A stretch of DNA of 64,000 bases from Mytilus edulis (GCF_963676685.1 NC_092351.1:43204733-43268732); one strand, 5' to 3'. Positions 13,001 through 26,307 are shown, numbered from the stretch's first letter. The notes: a model not told the origin generated them from the letters alone. Program-made: numbers and translations.

Positions 13001-14460
13001 TTTGGTGTTATTTATATGCTCAATATACATCTGCGGTCGTATCAGGCTGTGCATGGCAAAGCATTTTATTGCCTTTAGGTTTGTACTTTTTTTTTGGGGT
13101 CATGAAAATAAATTTGCTAACATGAGAATACCCTAATTTTACCTAAATTGTCAGTTTTTTTACCAAACTTTTTTTTATGTACCAGACAAAAGTTTATTCT
13201 GTGCTTATTTTGTAGACTTCCCTTGTTTACAATAGAGTAATACCAATTTAATTTTGAGTCCATGTAGAGTCATTGAAAAATTAGTTTGAAATAACATCCA
13301 AACAATCCATGATCCTGTAATGAGACCAGTACCCAAATTCCATACATCTTTACATGTATGGTTAATTTCAAATCCTTTAAACTGGGATATAAAAAGAGAT
13401 TTTGTTTTATTTCATGCTGTAACTATTATTTTTGAAAGAGAAGGATGTTCATGGTAACACATTTAATTTGCTCATTTTATTGGAACCCAATTGAACCTTT
13501 CCATAGATTCACCTGATAGTTACCTGTCCATTTAAACTGTTTGCAGTTCTATTGTCCCATTGAACAAATACAACAGGTATTGTTCTCTGTATAGTTTATA
13601 GTCACTCAGACCTTTAAATTTCTTCTAAGAGAAATCTATCACTTATTAATTAATGTACCAGAGTAAAAAGATGATAATAAGATAATTTCACATGGTCAAA
13701 TGATGGTGAAACAAAACTTGTAAGTTTTTTGCAGGTATTTTTTGTTGAATAGGTGCAATTTGGTTACTGAGTACAATTTTTGTACTGTGATGTTATATCA
13801 TAAGTGTGTATTGCTAAATAGGTTGAAATGTGAACCTGATAGTGATATAGTGATAAAATACATGGTAGAGTGAAAATGTTTTGATCAGGGATAAACTGAT
13901 GCATAAAATATGCAGGCGACTGCTGCAGCTTGAATTTTAAAGGATGTAGCCCACATGCTTCCAAGTAACATGCCCTATAAACACATCATGGTTTATTCTC
14001 ATGGGTTATCATAATAACTCCATCTTCCCATAAAATCCAATTTTGGACAATATTGAAGCATACAATATATACAGTAGTCAGTTCTAAATGTACTACTTAG
14101 ACTCAAGTCTCCTTTTATGATTCAACTTAGAGAGAGAAAACAAAACAGTTTCCATTTCCTGGGACTGTATAAGGTGTGACATAATCAATGAAAAGATGTC
14201 TTGAGAGTTTGCCATTTTAATAGAAAGTACAGAATAAGAAGATTGTGAATTATTTGAATGTTTTAACTTTTGTTAAGTTTTGAATTAGTCTGTGGTCTAC
14301 CAAAGGATCCAGAGGGAGACCCTTTTCTTGGGGGAAAAAATGATGATTATATAGGGAATAACTGAATCATGACTGGAGCGCCCCGTCACCCCCCCCCCCC
14401 CTTTTATGAAAAATGCTGGATTCGCCATTGACTACATGAATAACCGTGATCAACTGTATA
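10025..14460. other. 4.4-kb stretch with no recognised gene
   Basis: It is AT-rich with many short open frames, none showing a domain, splice-supported continuation or codon pattern that I trust. It contains simple A and T runs and a C run at about 14389-14401. It may include untranslated or intronic sequence, but nothing decides this. Confidence 0.5.
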
Positions 14461-16400
14461 ATTATGACTGTTCCTTGGTGTGGGGAATAATGATATGTGG
14501 CAGATGAACATAAGGAGTCATGGTCAACCAGTGCACCGGAGTATACCCCGCATGTCCGACATGGTCAATTTGTAAAACGAAATGCGAAATATATTGCTTG
14601 CAGAGTTTTTTTTCTGTGTTCCCATGGCTGGACGGAACTTTTACGCTAAATATGTTATCGTTAACTATGATTTTGTGACTTTTGAATGAAGTACCTGTGA
14701 TTATTAAGGACATTTGCTTTGACCTCACTGATAATGGAATGTTGAAACAGACGAAACATGGCGTCGGATGTTGTTGTCATAACTTCGGTAATTTCCGTGG
14801 TACAATAAAATTTAAATAAGCTACACAAGTAGCCAACATTTCTGAATTCTTGTTTTTGCTAACAAATAAAAATTCATGTCCGACATGGTCGTATTTAACA
14901 TCGAATTTGTTCCGTTCTGCCTGTTTTTACAAGATCGCGATTGAACGAGAATTTTGGCAGCCATTAATAAAAATTAATCGTACGAGATTAAACGAGAGTG
15001 ACGAAACTTTTCAGATGGGTCGTCTAGCAAGAGTTATCGTTCTTTGTCCCAAAACGATGCTTCTACCATAAGTGCCAGCATAGCTGGCATATTATTTCGT
15101 CTCAATGATATAATTGTTGCGCAATAAATATTCAAAATATACAAACAGAAACAATGAATGTAAATACTGAACGTAAGGTCGAAGTAACTGCATTCTTTTA
15201 TTAAATCTTTGAATGTCGAGCTGTTTTATGATATACATATATTTATGTTTAGTACGTGTATGCTTTTGAAGTATGCAATTTCTTCTATTGTGTTTTCACA
15301 TTAGTTGTAAACCGGTTTTAGTGGTCAGTATATAATGAAAGTTTGTACGATATTAAAATATCGCGTTTTTTGGCATTGCCCATTGTTGTACGTTTGTTTA
15401 GAACTGAAGTCTAATTTTCATGAAGAATTCTGTCTTTAATACATTAAAGCTGTGTATAAAGAATTAATATGTTTTGTATATATTTTGTAGATGCTTAATT
15501 GCTGTCTTTTATCGGTTTTGTTGATCAAATTGAGATTTTGTGACGTTAATAAAGGACTTTTTTCGAGGATGTGCTTGGTTTCCGAATTCAAAATATGAAC
15601 TGTGAAATTAACGTTTGAAAAAATGTTTTGATCTCCTGTTACTAGTATTAAAATTGAGATGGTAATTGTGCCTAACATTAGCTATGTTTTCTATTATGCC
15701 TTTATCGTATAAAGGTACATATCTGAATGTGCTCAGATATGTATAATACACAAAAAAATCTAGAAGGATTTAGCACATAGATATTTTATGTTCGTTTTAA
15801 CACAGTGAATTTAGAACATACCTGAATTCTTGCATCGATTGACTTCTATGTAATTTGTTTTTAGGGTTATTGCGCTTACGTCTCTTTCACTTAAAGTCAG
15901 TGCAGCATATTTTGTCTAATTTGTATCATTAACAGCAGAAACAATTCATTGTATACATGCATTTATGAATTTTGAATATTGAATAGTTACTTGAATTTTT
16001 TAATGGAAATCAAGTTGAAATCAACTTGTTTTCATAAAAAGCCGTAGTGAAGTTTAGCATACCAAATAAATCAATGAGTTCAAATAATAATTTATTCAGT
16101 TTATTAATAACTGAATGACAATTCACCGATTCCAATACAGTGAAAAAATGTTCGGTCTCAAGTACAAAGTACACAAATAACGGCAATCAATTAAAGCAAT
16201 ATAGACTATTAATAATTTTAAAAAAGCATATAGATATAATTCTCAAATCTTCGGGGCCTTTACACATTAACCAAATGCAATTGCCACAAAAAGCATGTTG
16301 CAGCTCATTTAATGCGAACTTGACGGATGTATTTTCGGTTTACCTTAATATTTCCTTTTTACTTCGAAATAATGAGGATTTTCTCATCCCAGACAAAGAT
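14461..16400. other. No recognised gene
   Basis: Two open frames (14462-14728 minus, 14850-15071 plus) have no recognisable domain. An ATG in a good context at about 14759 (AAACATGGCGTCGG) opens only 17 codons and has no convincing donor. Nothing else is seen. Confidence 0.4.
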
Positions 16401-16408
16401 AACCTTAG

Positions 16409-16562
16409 CCGTATTTAGCACAACTTCTTGGAATTTTTGTATCATCAATGCTCTTGTTTGGCTTACAACATATTTTGATCTGAGTGTCACTGATGAGACT
16501 TATTTAGACGAAACTCGCGTCTGATGTATTAAATCATAAGCCTGGTACCTTTGGAAACTATT
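16409..16562 (+). repeat. Interspersed repeat, GACGAAACTCGCG family
   Basis: A plus-strand copy from TTAGCACAACTTCTTGGAAT through GTGTCACTGATGAGACTTAT to CATAAGCCTGGTACC. A small internal deletion removes part of the TTCAACTTTGTACTTG segment. Confidence 0.7.
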
Positions 16563-16604
16563 GATAATTACATACTAGTGTACTTATTTTACCTGTGTCA
16601 TGCA

Positions 16605-16815
16605 GGTACCAAGCGTGAAGCAAAATATGCGTCCCCTTACGGGGTGCCTGAGATTAACCCTGGTTTATGATGGGATTCGTGCTGCTCAGTCTTACGTTTT
16701 GTATGTTGAGTATGTGTATTGTTGGTCGTCTTTTCGTCGGTTTTGAATTGTCAGTTTGTTTTTGAAACATGCGTTTGAATATTCCTTTGGTATGTTTTGT
16801 CTCTCTTTGCATTTG
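16605..16815 (+). repeat. Interspersed repeat, CACCCCTAGTTT family
   Basis: A plus-strand copy: AAGCGTGAAGCAAAATATGC, then GGTGCCTGAGATTAACCCTG, then GGGATTCGTGCTGCTCAGTC and TTTGGTATGTTTTGTCTCTC. It lies just beyond the 3' end of transporter copy 2. Confidence 0.65.
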
Positions 16816-17049
16816 CTAATGTGAACAACATAATGTGTAAAATTGACCTTTAAACTATGTACTTTTCTTTAAAAAAATTTACACAAAACTCTTTTTAAAA
16901 AAAAATCTAAATTAAACTATTAGAACATACTGAATAGGTCTGACATGGTGATATAAGGGGTCACATTTACATCATATAGCAGTCACGTGTAAATGTAACA
17001 TGTCTCAATATATAATGTATACAGTATATTCAATAATAAAATTGGTACA

Positions 17050-17210
17050 TTACCCGAAGAATAATAAGCCAACTATATGGCAACCTCCAAAGGCTAGCCA
17101 AGCGAATCCTCTATAAACCGAAACTGTTCCGCCATATAGGAGGTTTGAAAGCACAGAACCAATAAGAGAGCACACAGAATCGATGGCGGCTATACTTCCA
17201 TAAAGTGCAC
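17050..17210 (-). CDS. SLC46A-like: Exon 3 (last) of SLC46-type copy 2
   Basis: 161 bp, beginning GALYGSIAAIDSVCSLIGSV and ending HIVGLLFFG before TAA at 17050-17052. It encodes the last two helices. An in-frame ATG lies within the preceding intron at 17236-17238; it is intron sequence and not a start. Confidence 0.85.
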
Positions 17211-20200
17211 CTAAAATTCGATTATTTTGGTTTAACATTCCATAAATTAAAATTGAAATTAAATGTTACCTTATTGATGTTGGAAATAGTACCAATAGAT
17301 CTAATGGTCAAGAAAGGTTTTCAAACCATTATAACAACACGGATACTGTCTACGTCTGTTCAACGACAAAATTTCTATTAAAAAAATTATATTTTTAAAA
17401 TAATCGAATACTATCTATCATCTGGAATCTTCTATTTTATTGTTGAAAGGTAGCTGTTTTGTATTTTTAAGACCGTGATAGAAATTCTTAAGACTATCTT
17501 TATACTAAAACGAATTTCAAATGGGTCAGTCATTAATTTCCCTTATGATAATTTTTTGTTGACTCCACTTCGAGTTTGTTTATTGGCATTTTTGCGATAT
17601 AATATGGTTTGTAGTAACGTCTATGATTCCACAATCATAAGTAATGCATACATAACACTAAAGCCATAAATGTGTTAAAACATTTACTAGTATTGAATTT
17701 ATTTCAACCTACAAGGGCTTTTGCGTGAAACTATGCTTTCACATGCAATAATATGATAAAACTGGCATTTCACATGCAGAATTTAGAATTATGATGGTTA
17801 TAAAGGTACCAAGTGTGACAATTAGCTTTCAAGTCTATATGTTTTGGGTTAATATATACTGTTTTTAATAAAAGATGACGACTATAACATTACTTATAAA
17901 ATCATTGTCATTAACTTAGAAATAACATTGATTTACTTATTCATACATTGGAACATGCCTATAAAAATGTAACGATTGAAATCAAAAATGAATAATTAAC
18001 CTCAAGTTTTAGTAGTAGAAGTAAAAGTTCATACTTCACACCACTGGTACCGGTAGGAAACATAAAAACGTTAAATATTTGTATCGATCAGATAATGTAT
18101 CACATTGAGTTTAAACATGACAAAAACTTTTTATTCAAGATTTTCATTTTGCTCAATATTTCCGAATAACAAATAAAAACTTTTTTATCTTTCGACTGAA
18201 AAGCCTCAACAATTATCATTAGTAATTCATAATATCACAAATTGAGCAAAAATCAAATTGTGTTATACATTTTGTAATTCTTTACTTTTGTAGATTGGAA
18301 TTTACCCCCATAACACCTCTACTTCTACATATCATTGTAATGCATTAAAACTTTTTAGATTACAAATAATGAGCATTATGATGATATTTGTTAGCTTTCC
18401 CTATCCTTAGTTACATTGCCGGCTTTAGTAATAAAATTAACGGTATCAATGTTCTTGCACCAGATGCGCATTTCGACAATACATGTCTCTTCAGTAATGC
18501 TCGTGGCCAAAATATTTGAAATCCAAAGCTTATATAAAAGATGAAGAGCTATAATCCAAAAGGTCCAAAAAGTATAGCCAAATCCGTGAAAGGAATCAGA
18601 GCTTTGCATGAGGGAGATAGTAAAGTTTCTTAGAAAACTGCACAACTTTCACTAGCAAAGTCCATAATTTTGTTGGCAAAATTAAAAGCTCAAAACACAT
18701 CAAACGAATGAATAACAACTGCCATATATATTCCTGACATAATACAGTATTTCTTATGAAGAAAATGATGGATAAAGCCTTGTTTTATAGTTAGCTAAAC
18801 CTCCCAGTCGCATGCAACTTCATTATATTGACAACGATGTGTGATAAAAAAAAACCTAGACATATTAGGTAAATTTGTCAAATATAGGGGTAAGGGAGTC
18901 AACCTTATTAAGTAATCTTAATATTATTCACTATAAAAACAAAATTAATACAATGTTTTTGATTTGATAATTAAGAAAGGAAACTAACTGTCAATACAGA
19001 AGGATACCTATTACCTTGTCTTTCTCTTGGTGTTATTTGCGACATTTCAGATCGTATTACAATAACTGGAAAGTTCAGAAGAAGACCTACCACGGGAGCT
19101 GAAAATACAATAGTAAAGCAATAATACACATGTTAAATCAAATTAGTGTTAATGTGACAGTATTAAAAATTTACCATCATTACGGGTTTTATGTTGTATT
19201 TTGTTTTGCGGTAGTAAGTCATTAGTAAAAGAAATTGTAAAAAGGAGAATGAAAAGAATGCTGAACGTCGGGAAAAAATCAAAACTGATTGTCCGTAATA
19301 AGATGGCAAAATCAAAAGCTCAAACACGCCAAACGAATAGATGACAACTGTCATATTCCTGATTTTGGTACAGGCATTTTCCTTTGTAGAAAATTGTGGT
19401 TTACGCTAGGTTTTATAGAAATTTTAACCCTCTCAGTTGTATGACAGTCGCATACAATTCAATTATTGACAGTTTCCTTCCCTTTGTTTTAGTTCATGTA
19501 AATATAAATGATAGCTTGAGTTTCAGTTGATGAATAAAACATGTACTATTTGTGAACAGATTTGAATAAATTTAACTACATGTACATAACAATAATGTTT
19601 TTGAAATTGACTGTCAATTGAAATGAATTAAACATATGATATGTACAAACAAAATCAACTGTAAAGCAATGACCAATTATACTAAAAGTCATGTTGCAGT
19701 AGAAATGTTTATGTTTTTTCGAAAGTGGACAAGCTATATAATTGTATTTTGATAATGATGTGTACATATGTATATGTCAGTATGTGATTTTTTTTAGTTC
19801 AAAGGAATTAGAAATGTATAAATGTGTTTTTAATCTTTTTATTAAAGTGATCTGTGTCGCTGGTGTGCAGATCTTTTTTTAGATTCAATCAAACTATTAT
19901 AGTTGCACACAGTTTTTCATTTGTAATTATGTTGATTACTAGTAATTGTATTTACACGTTTTGACGTAAGTAAATGATAAATTATCCACAAGTACTTACT
20001 CATAAATATCATTATATCGTTTGTAGCAAGTGCTGTCAGGACATAATAGCCAATCGCAGAAAGTGAACCAATAATAACCATGGCGTCTTTTGACATACAT
20101 TTGTAAAGAGGCAATGCCAATGATACGCCCACAATTGTTTGAGCGACACTTCTCACTCCTCCAAACAATCCAATAAGTACAGAGTTCCAACAGAAGGGAG

Positions 20201-21101
20201 TATTCATTACATAAAGTGATTGAACATTGATCCGGCCAATATTAGGCAGCGTTTGAAATGAGAATACTATTGCAAGGAGTATGTACTTGTATCTCGTTGG
20301 ACTCTTTTTGAAATAGAAAGAAACTGCATTTTTAAGATATTCGAATTGTGTCGTAGATGATATTTTATTTGTTGACCTTTTGCTCTCTGGTAGTAAACTA
20401 ATCAGAAAACAAAGCAAAACTCCTACCCCAACCATGAGTACAGATCCGTATAGAAATCCTAAAAACTTAATAATGTACCCGGATGTGAATACTCCTAATG
20501 CAATACCAACGCCAAGCGTCATATCTACAAAAACTACACCAAACATTCTACTTTTCCCATAGTTTGTCAAATCTGCAGTAAAAGAATATGCTGATGCTAA
20601 AAGGCTTATCCACATTCCACACAAACCGTCAACAAAAAAAGCTATCACAAAGGTATATATGTTCCACTCCAGTTTTATACCTATTGCAAAAAAGGCAGAT
20701 TTGAAAATTAAACCGAAGGTAGGAATGAATAATGCCGCTCTGCGTCCAATCACATCACTCCATGATCCTACCATTAATGACATGAAAAGAACCGGAACAC
20801 TTTGTGCTAGATGACAGTACGCATTCCAGTTTGCAGTTATGGATTGTATTTTCTGTTGCTGTTTGAACAAGGGTGACGACTTATTTGCCTCACATAATGA
20901 CTGACGCGACGCTGATACGACACTGCTTATATTATATTCCTTTTGAACTGCAAAGTAAGCAAATTGTGTTTCAGCCGTACTGACAACAACATTCCCAAAG
21001 GTCATTAGTATTATAATTACTGGCATTAGCAAATGGCGAATTCTTAATTTTGGTACTGGTTCTTCTTCCGGTTTTTCTTCATCTTCTTTTTCTTTAGACA
21101 T
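17050..21101 (-). CDS. SLC46A-like: SLC46-type MFS transporter, copy 2 (three coding exons)
   Basis: Paralog of the transporter at 1.3-4.4 kb. Minus-strand exons are 21101-20000, 19098-19015 and 17210-17050. The introns are GT-AG (donors GTAAGT and GTAATA, acceptors TTTTCAG and TTTTAG) in phase 1, giving 1347 nt, 448 residues plus TAA. Residues 112-121 (GSWSDVIGRR) are MFS motif A; LLPES closes the N-lobe. The first outer loop keeps Cys70 and Cys96, with possible N-glycosylation at N57 and N73. Against copy 1 the N-terminal tail differs (acidic, KEKEDEEKPEEEP) while the membrane core is closely similar. A TTTCAG acceptor at 21112-21117 upstream of the ATG suggests a 5' UTR intron. Exon lengths and phases equal those of copy 1, so the pair arose by tandem duplication. 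Substrate unknown. Confidence 0.88.
18440..18570 (-). repeat. Interspersed repeat, GATGCGCATTTCGACAATAC family
   Basis: Inside intron 2 of transporter copy 2. It has the general layout of the GACGAAACGCG family (CACCAGATGCGCATTTCGAC, then TCTCTTCAGTAATGCTCGTG) but a distinct sequence, so it is probably a sister family. Confidence 0.55.
18655..18850 (-). repeat. Interspersed repeat, AAGTCAGGAATATGACAG family
   Basis: A reverse-strand copy (AAAAGCTCAAAACACATCAA, AACTGCCATATATATTCCTG) in intron 2 of transporter copy 2, continuing to the GCTAGCTA-like segment at about 18790. Confidence 0.6.
19015..19098 (-). CDS. SLC46A-like: Exon 2 of SLC46-type copy 2
   Basis: 84 bp, reading TPVVGLLLNFPVIVIRSEMS then QITPRERQ. 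Length, phase and the VVGL, IR and SQ(I/L)TP residues match exon 2 of copy 1. The leading codon is split A|CT with exon 1. Confidence 0.85.
19255..19470 (-). repeat. Interspersed repeat, AAGTCAGGAATATGACAG family
   Basis: A second reverse-strand copy, in intron 1 of transporter copy 2: CAAAATCAAAAGCTCAAACA, ATATTCCTGATTTTGGTACA. The two intronic copies flank exon 2. Confidence 0.65.
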
Positions 21102-21114
21102 TTTGTAGATTCTG

Positions 21115-23940
21115 AAATATATTTTTATATGATGATAAAATTATTTCAACTTTGCCAGTCTCTTATCAAAATTTACATGAAATCATTTTATTTTGTTTAT
21201 AGGACATGCACAAACTCACAGTAATTCAGAAACCGTAATTTTCTATGACATACCTAAAACAATGATGTAACGACATTGCACTCATTAGTAGTGCACTTTA
21301 TTCCAAGAAGCTGCTTTTTCGTTTATTCACTTGTCTCTAGATACCGTCGAAAACTTTATGTATCACTCTATTTAGTTTTAACTGTTTAAGGATTGCCGTT
21401 TTATCAGCTTACATTATAATCTACCTCTCTCTTTGACGAACATAATTTATATTTCCTCAATGCTTGGTGTCAAAACCCCTGGCTTAATGGTTTATTTTAT
21501 AATTTGTCCTGACTATAGACAAATTGAGGGTAAACAAAAATAGACAAACATGTTGAGATCAACAACAAAAAAACTTTGAGGAGTTGTCCTTTACTTTTGA
21601 CAAGCAGATTGCATTTGAAGGGTTTTTACTAGATTTTGATGATCAATCCCATTTTTCTTTTTATTTCGATCATGAAGGTAGATTCATTATAACAAATAAT
21701 ACAGTGTCTAAGTATTACCCTCCGCAGTTTTGATTTCTGGACTGTTCCTCCGTAATTGTGATTATTTTTTTATGCAGCGAATTAATTCCAACAAGAATTC
21801 GATTATATGAGAAATTTTTTATGATAGAACGATAGGAAAATGCTAAAAAGAGGACATGCGTGTTCAAATATTCGCAAATATTGAAATAGTTTCATTAAAA
21901 TGATCAAAATCAAACTTGTCGTTTATTGCTACATGTATATATCTGTTTCGTTTGTGATAATTATTTTGTACATAAATCAGGCCGTTAGTTTCTTCGTTTG
22001 AATGTCTTATAATTGTCATTTCATAGCCTTATATTACTGACTTTGTTGTATTGGCTTTGCTCATTTTGGAATGACATATGGTGATCTATTATAAGTTATT
22101 AGGTCTATGTCATTTTATTTCTTTTGGAAATCTGACTCATTGGCAATAATACCACATCTTCTTATTATTATAGTTACCACATTATATTCAAAAACAACTT
22201 ACCTTTTAAAACTTGTTTATATGTTACGTAGTACAAAATATTTCTCTCAACACACTATTTGTTTGACATGATTATCTTGATAATTATATAAGATAGTTGA
22301 AATGTGTGTACTTGTGATAATTTATCATACTATACACCATACTGTTCGAGCGCCCAAGCCTTTCAAGCTGTATAAGCTACGGTCTCTGCAGTAGAAGTTA
22401 GAATAAATCGAAGAATGAACTACAGGGTAACTGTAATATATCATTTTCTATAAATTACTAAAGATGATTCGGAGAGGCTTTAACATGTTTTAAAAGGAAA
22501 GGTTAAATGTAACCTGCGAACATTCTTTTAAAATTATCTGTTAAAGTACATTTGGCAAATACATTGATTTTATTGACAGAGAGTGTGCATTGCTGACTCA
22601 TGAATCATTAAGGCAGAATTGTTCTTGGTTGGTAACATCACCAGAGAAATGATATGTCGTTGTTGTCAAAGCGAATTAGAAATACGTTGTGTCTGAAAGA
22701 ATACTTGATATATTATCCTTAAAACGTTCTGTTCTCACAAACTTGTTTCTGGGTTATTATCTCATATTACACAATATAACTTGCATTGATCTGAGCCGTC
22801 CGTTCTGTGTTGCATGCGATGTAGCATAGCTACCATTCCATGGAAACAGATATCACTACCTGTTTTTATTCAAATTTATATTCCTCTTTTTACTACCAAG
22901 TATTTTCTTATGTGTGTGTTACACTGTCGTTTTTTGTTGTTGTTGTTGCACTTACATTAAGTGTTTCTGTCGTTTCGTTGTTTTCATCATATAGTTGATG
23001 TGTTTTCCTCTGTTTTAGTTTGTATCCCAGATTTGTTTTCTCTCAATAGATTAATGACTTTCGAACAGCGGTATACTACTGTTGCTTTTATTCATTTCTA
23101 CTCATATATGGGAATGCTTTGCATTTATTTGTAATCTTCGCAAAGTGTTTTTAAGTTATTTTTCTTGACATATTTTTGTTTTGTAATGTAAAAGGATATA
23201 ATAAAGTTTTGTAAATTGATTAAGGTAGATAGCGTGTCTTCCTCCATCTTTGATTTTGAACTACCAGTAAACAATTGGTCTAGATCTTTAATAAAATGTG
23301 CCAATTTCGAGAGTAGTAGGTAATGCATGTGTTAGAAATTTCATTTCAATATAGAAACTGACATGTTTTATCATTTTCATAGCTGTATTTTACACACAAA
23401 AAAAACAAACTATTGATTCAATTGTTCCTCCAACTTTGCCGCATAAGGGGAGACAACTCAAAAGAAAGGACAGATGATTTAGATAGCGTTACTTTTACAA
23501 TAGAATGTGTAAGGAATTAACCAATTTTATCATGTAGCAAGAAAAACATTATTTCTTTTTCTTATCTTAAAGCATATTATTAGACCTATCTTCTCATATT
23601 TTATATCAAATTTCTATTGTGTAGTTTACGTTCAATGGCAGACACTTGGGTTTTCCATGTATAATCTATACAGATCTGTCAATTTTGCACAATCTGTAGC
23701 ACGAAAATAAGCCCCGTGACCCATTCTTTTTATTATGTTTTTGAAAAAAGCATGATATAAATTTCAAGTTGACAAATTATCAAAAAAAATCTATGAATAG
23801 TGGTGCATAAGCTGTTTTAAATGATTATGAGGGCTCTGTCTCATAACCATTTATATAATGGTTTACTTTTATAAATAGTGACTTAAATGGAAAGTTGTCT
23901 CATTCGCACACATGCCATATCTTCTTATATCCATAAATAT
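21115..23940. other. No gene; two interspersed repeat copies
   Basis: About 21940-22170 (plus) is a copy of the GGCCGTTAGTTT...CATTGGCAATAATACCACAT repeat. About 22900-23095 (plus) is a copy of the CAGCGGTATACTACTGTTGC repeat. The rest is AT-rich with no recognised features. Confidence 0.55.
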
Positions 23941-23945
23941 GAATA

Positions 23946-24342
23946 TTAAGGATGTTCGATACTCTGTTAAAAAATAACAAGCTTTTAAAAAGACTATTAT
24001 GAATTGATAGTAAATAAATAAAGTAACGAAAAAAGTAGAAAAAAATGGAGGGTCCGTGTGCTCCTTTTCGAGATATAAGCCATTGAAAATTTGGCGGGAA
24101 ATAATTCTCTCTAGATTTTTCATATATTTTACATTGGTACTTATTTGTTTCAAAAACAATGAAAAAATAACAATAGTTTTATAAAATTTTGAAATATGGC
24201 TTTTTAAACATTATGTAATAAAATTATGAAAAGAAAAGTAAGGGTTAGTGGGCAAAATGTTTTAATGACAATACATGGATGAAACCAGAGGATTCCGAAA
24301 ATCTGGCAAAAAATAAAAAAATGGAGAAGCAAACATCCTTAA
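23946..24342. mobile_element. MITE with TTAA ends
   Basis: A segment of about 397 bp bounded by TTAA at 23946-23949 and 24339-24342. Just inside, the ends are inverted copies (GGATGTTCG left; the complement of GGATGTTTG right). There is no coding capacity. A TTAA target with short terminal inverted repeats is what piggyBac-type non-autonomous elements show, but no family name can be assigned. Confidence 0.6.
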
Positions 24343-25719
24343 GTAAATGAATAAAATAAAAGTTCAAAATATATCATTAAGTTCTTTATTCATTGTCCTT
24401 TATTTTACTTTTACTGAATTTATTGAAATATAAATTCTTGCAATTAAATGAAGCATCATTGCAACATTTCCAGTCATTACTGGCCATTTCTGGACATAAC
24501 TATACTGGTACAAAATGAAAAGCAAATTATAGAATATACGAAACGAATAAAGAGAGATCTTTCTTCAAGACCTCAACCTTCCATTACAAACTATTTTCTT
24601 TGTGGCAATGTTGTGATCCTCTCTATAGAGTGTATTTTCACAACTTGTGTGGTTTACAGGAATATGTACTTAAACTTGTATTTACACCAAAGGTTACCTG
24701 TATAGATTACATGTACAGACAACAAATACTTCTGAAAACTAAAAGATACTGATACTGACTTTATGAAAGCCAGTATCAGCATCACCTAACCTATTAATAA
24801 ATATTATGTTCGCGTTAACTTTTAATAATATTTTTCATTCTGCCTTTTATTGTAATTTTATACAACTAAAGCAATAACACTGATATAAGAATATCTAAAT
24901 CTGGAAATTTATTCAATTCCAACACCAAGGGATTCAGGTTTGATAGCCTCCCTAATGCAGTTGATATGGTTTTTTTTCTCTTCTGATGGTCTGAAGATGT
25001 ATAATATGCCAGTGTTTGTCGTTTGTTGCAGTCCTCACCTATTAGTATTTGTATGTTTTAGGATTAATTCTCATTTGTTATGCCGGGCAAAATCATTTTA
25101 AAATTGTTCGCTCATAAATGTAAACTATGAAGAAACTTATTTTAAACTCTGTTTCAATTCTTGTACATAATTGGCTTTCAAATATTCGGCTTTGTGCGTT
25201 CCTTGTGAAGGTAAATCTAGAAAACTCTTTAGACGCATGAAATATATAAAGTGTCCAATTTTGTTCACGATGCACTTTTTGTTATCAATAAACCATCAAT
25301 TTTAATAATAACATTTTCTACTTCTCAGCAATACGACTCTCCTGGCTAAAATATAATTGTAACGATCTTGTGCTGCAATTGACAAACAATATTACTTGAA
25401 AGGTCCTCTAAACTATGATTTGATGTGTTTGTTGTATGTTAAGAGAAAGATTATGCTGTGATGCAAAAATTCATACAGGTTTGGGAATAAAACGTGAGAC
25501 AATTTTGATATTATCACGGTATTTTCAGAAAATAATGGACAAGAATGCAGAAGATGATGAAGATGATGATTGAAGGCTGTAAATTTATCGTCCAACGGCA
25601 AATTAAATGCATATCCAGAGCGATAACATCTGAATGTAATATGAATATTAACTTTGCATTGTAATAGATCGACACATAGAGACTGAATTTTAAAGTGATA
25701 CTAGTACTTTACAAGGTAA
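24343..25719. other. No recognised gene
   Basis: AT-rich unique-looking sequence with short open frames only. A GATGAAGATGATGATGA run lies near 25555-25571. Confidence 0.45.
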
Positions 25720-25935
25720 AAGACCACAGTAAGACAATTCATCCTATCCGGACAACTTATTCTGACTCCGACTCCACCATTCTTTGTCACTCTTTAATAT
25801 CGCGAGCTTGACGAAGAAGCAGCATACACCATTTCAAAAGACTTTTTACCCAGCCGAGGTTCGAACCCACGATCTCTAACACTCGAGACAACCACGAGAG
25901 TACAGACGCGGTTGGACGAGAACGAATTGTGTCCA
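25720..25935 (-). repeat. tRNA-derived SINE (minus strand)
   Basis: On the minus strand a tRNA-like head holds a B box GGTTCGAACC at 25858-25867. A T-stem of CGTGG/CCTCG pairs with one mismatch around a GTTCGAA loop. Upstream is an anticodon-arm-like TGTCTCGAGTGTTAGAGA. A body with AGAGTGACAAAGAATGGTGG and TCAGAATAAGTTGTCCGGAT follows. The A box is weak. It is more likely a SINE than a functional tRNA because no acceptor stem closes. Confidence 0.5.
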
Positions 25936-26307
25936 CTGTTTATTTTAAAAGTAGCACTTTGAAAAAATGAACATTAATAGTAACTTTAAATAATTTTGGC
26001 TGAATATATCATAACATTTTTCTATGTATAACACTTCCTCGTGCAGACTCATATTCAACTGTTTAACTATGAAATGCATCCATATAAATGCTTACCGAAT
26101 CCGAAGTGAAGACCATGAAGTAGTTTTGAATTGTTCCAGACATTCAACGTGGTGCTATTATTCTACCATGTAATTTTACTGTTGTCCACATCAAAATAAA
26201 GGTAATGCTATTCAGAAGTTAGATTGGAAGTACGAACTAAACATTCGTGTGAAATGAGTACCATATAAAACGTACAAAATATGCAAAGCATGCTAGGTAC
26301 AAACTGT

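Noticed and set aside
14462-15071. Two facing open frames of 73 and 88 codons
   Set aside because: No domain, no splice support, ordinary AT-rich composition; could not be defended as genes.
17236-17238. ATG as the start of a small gene at 17050-17238
   Set aside because: It lies in the intron just before the TTTTAG acceptor; the open part is the last exon of transporter copy 2.
25845-25925. Functional tRNA gene
   Set aside because: A T-arm is present but there is no pairing acceptor stem and the A box is poor; a SINE fits better.
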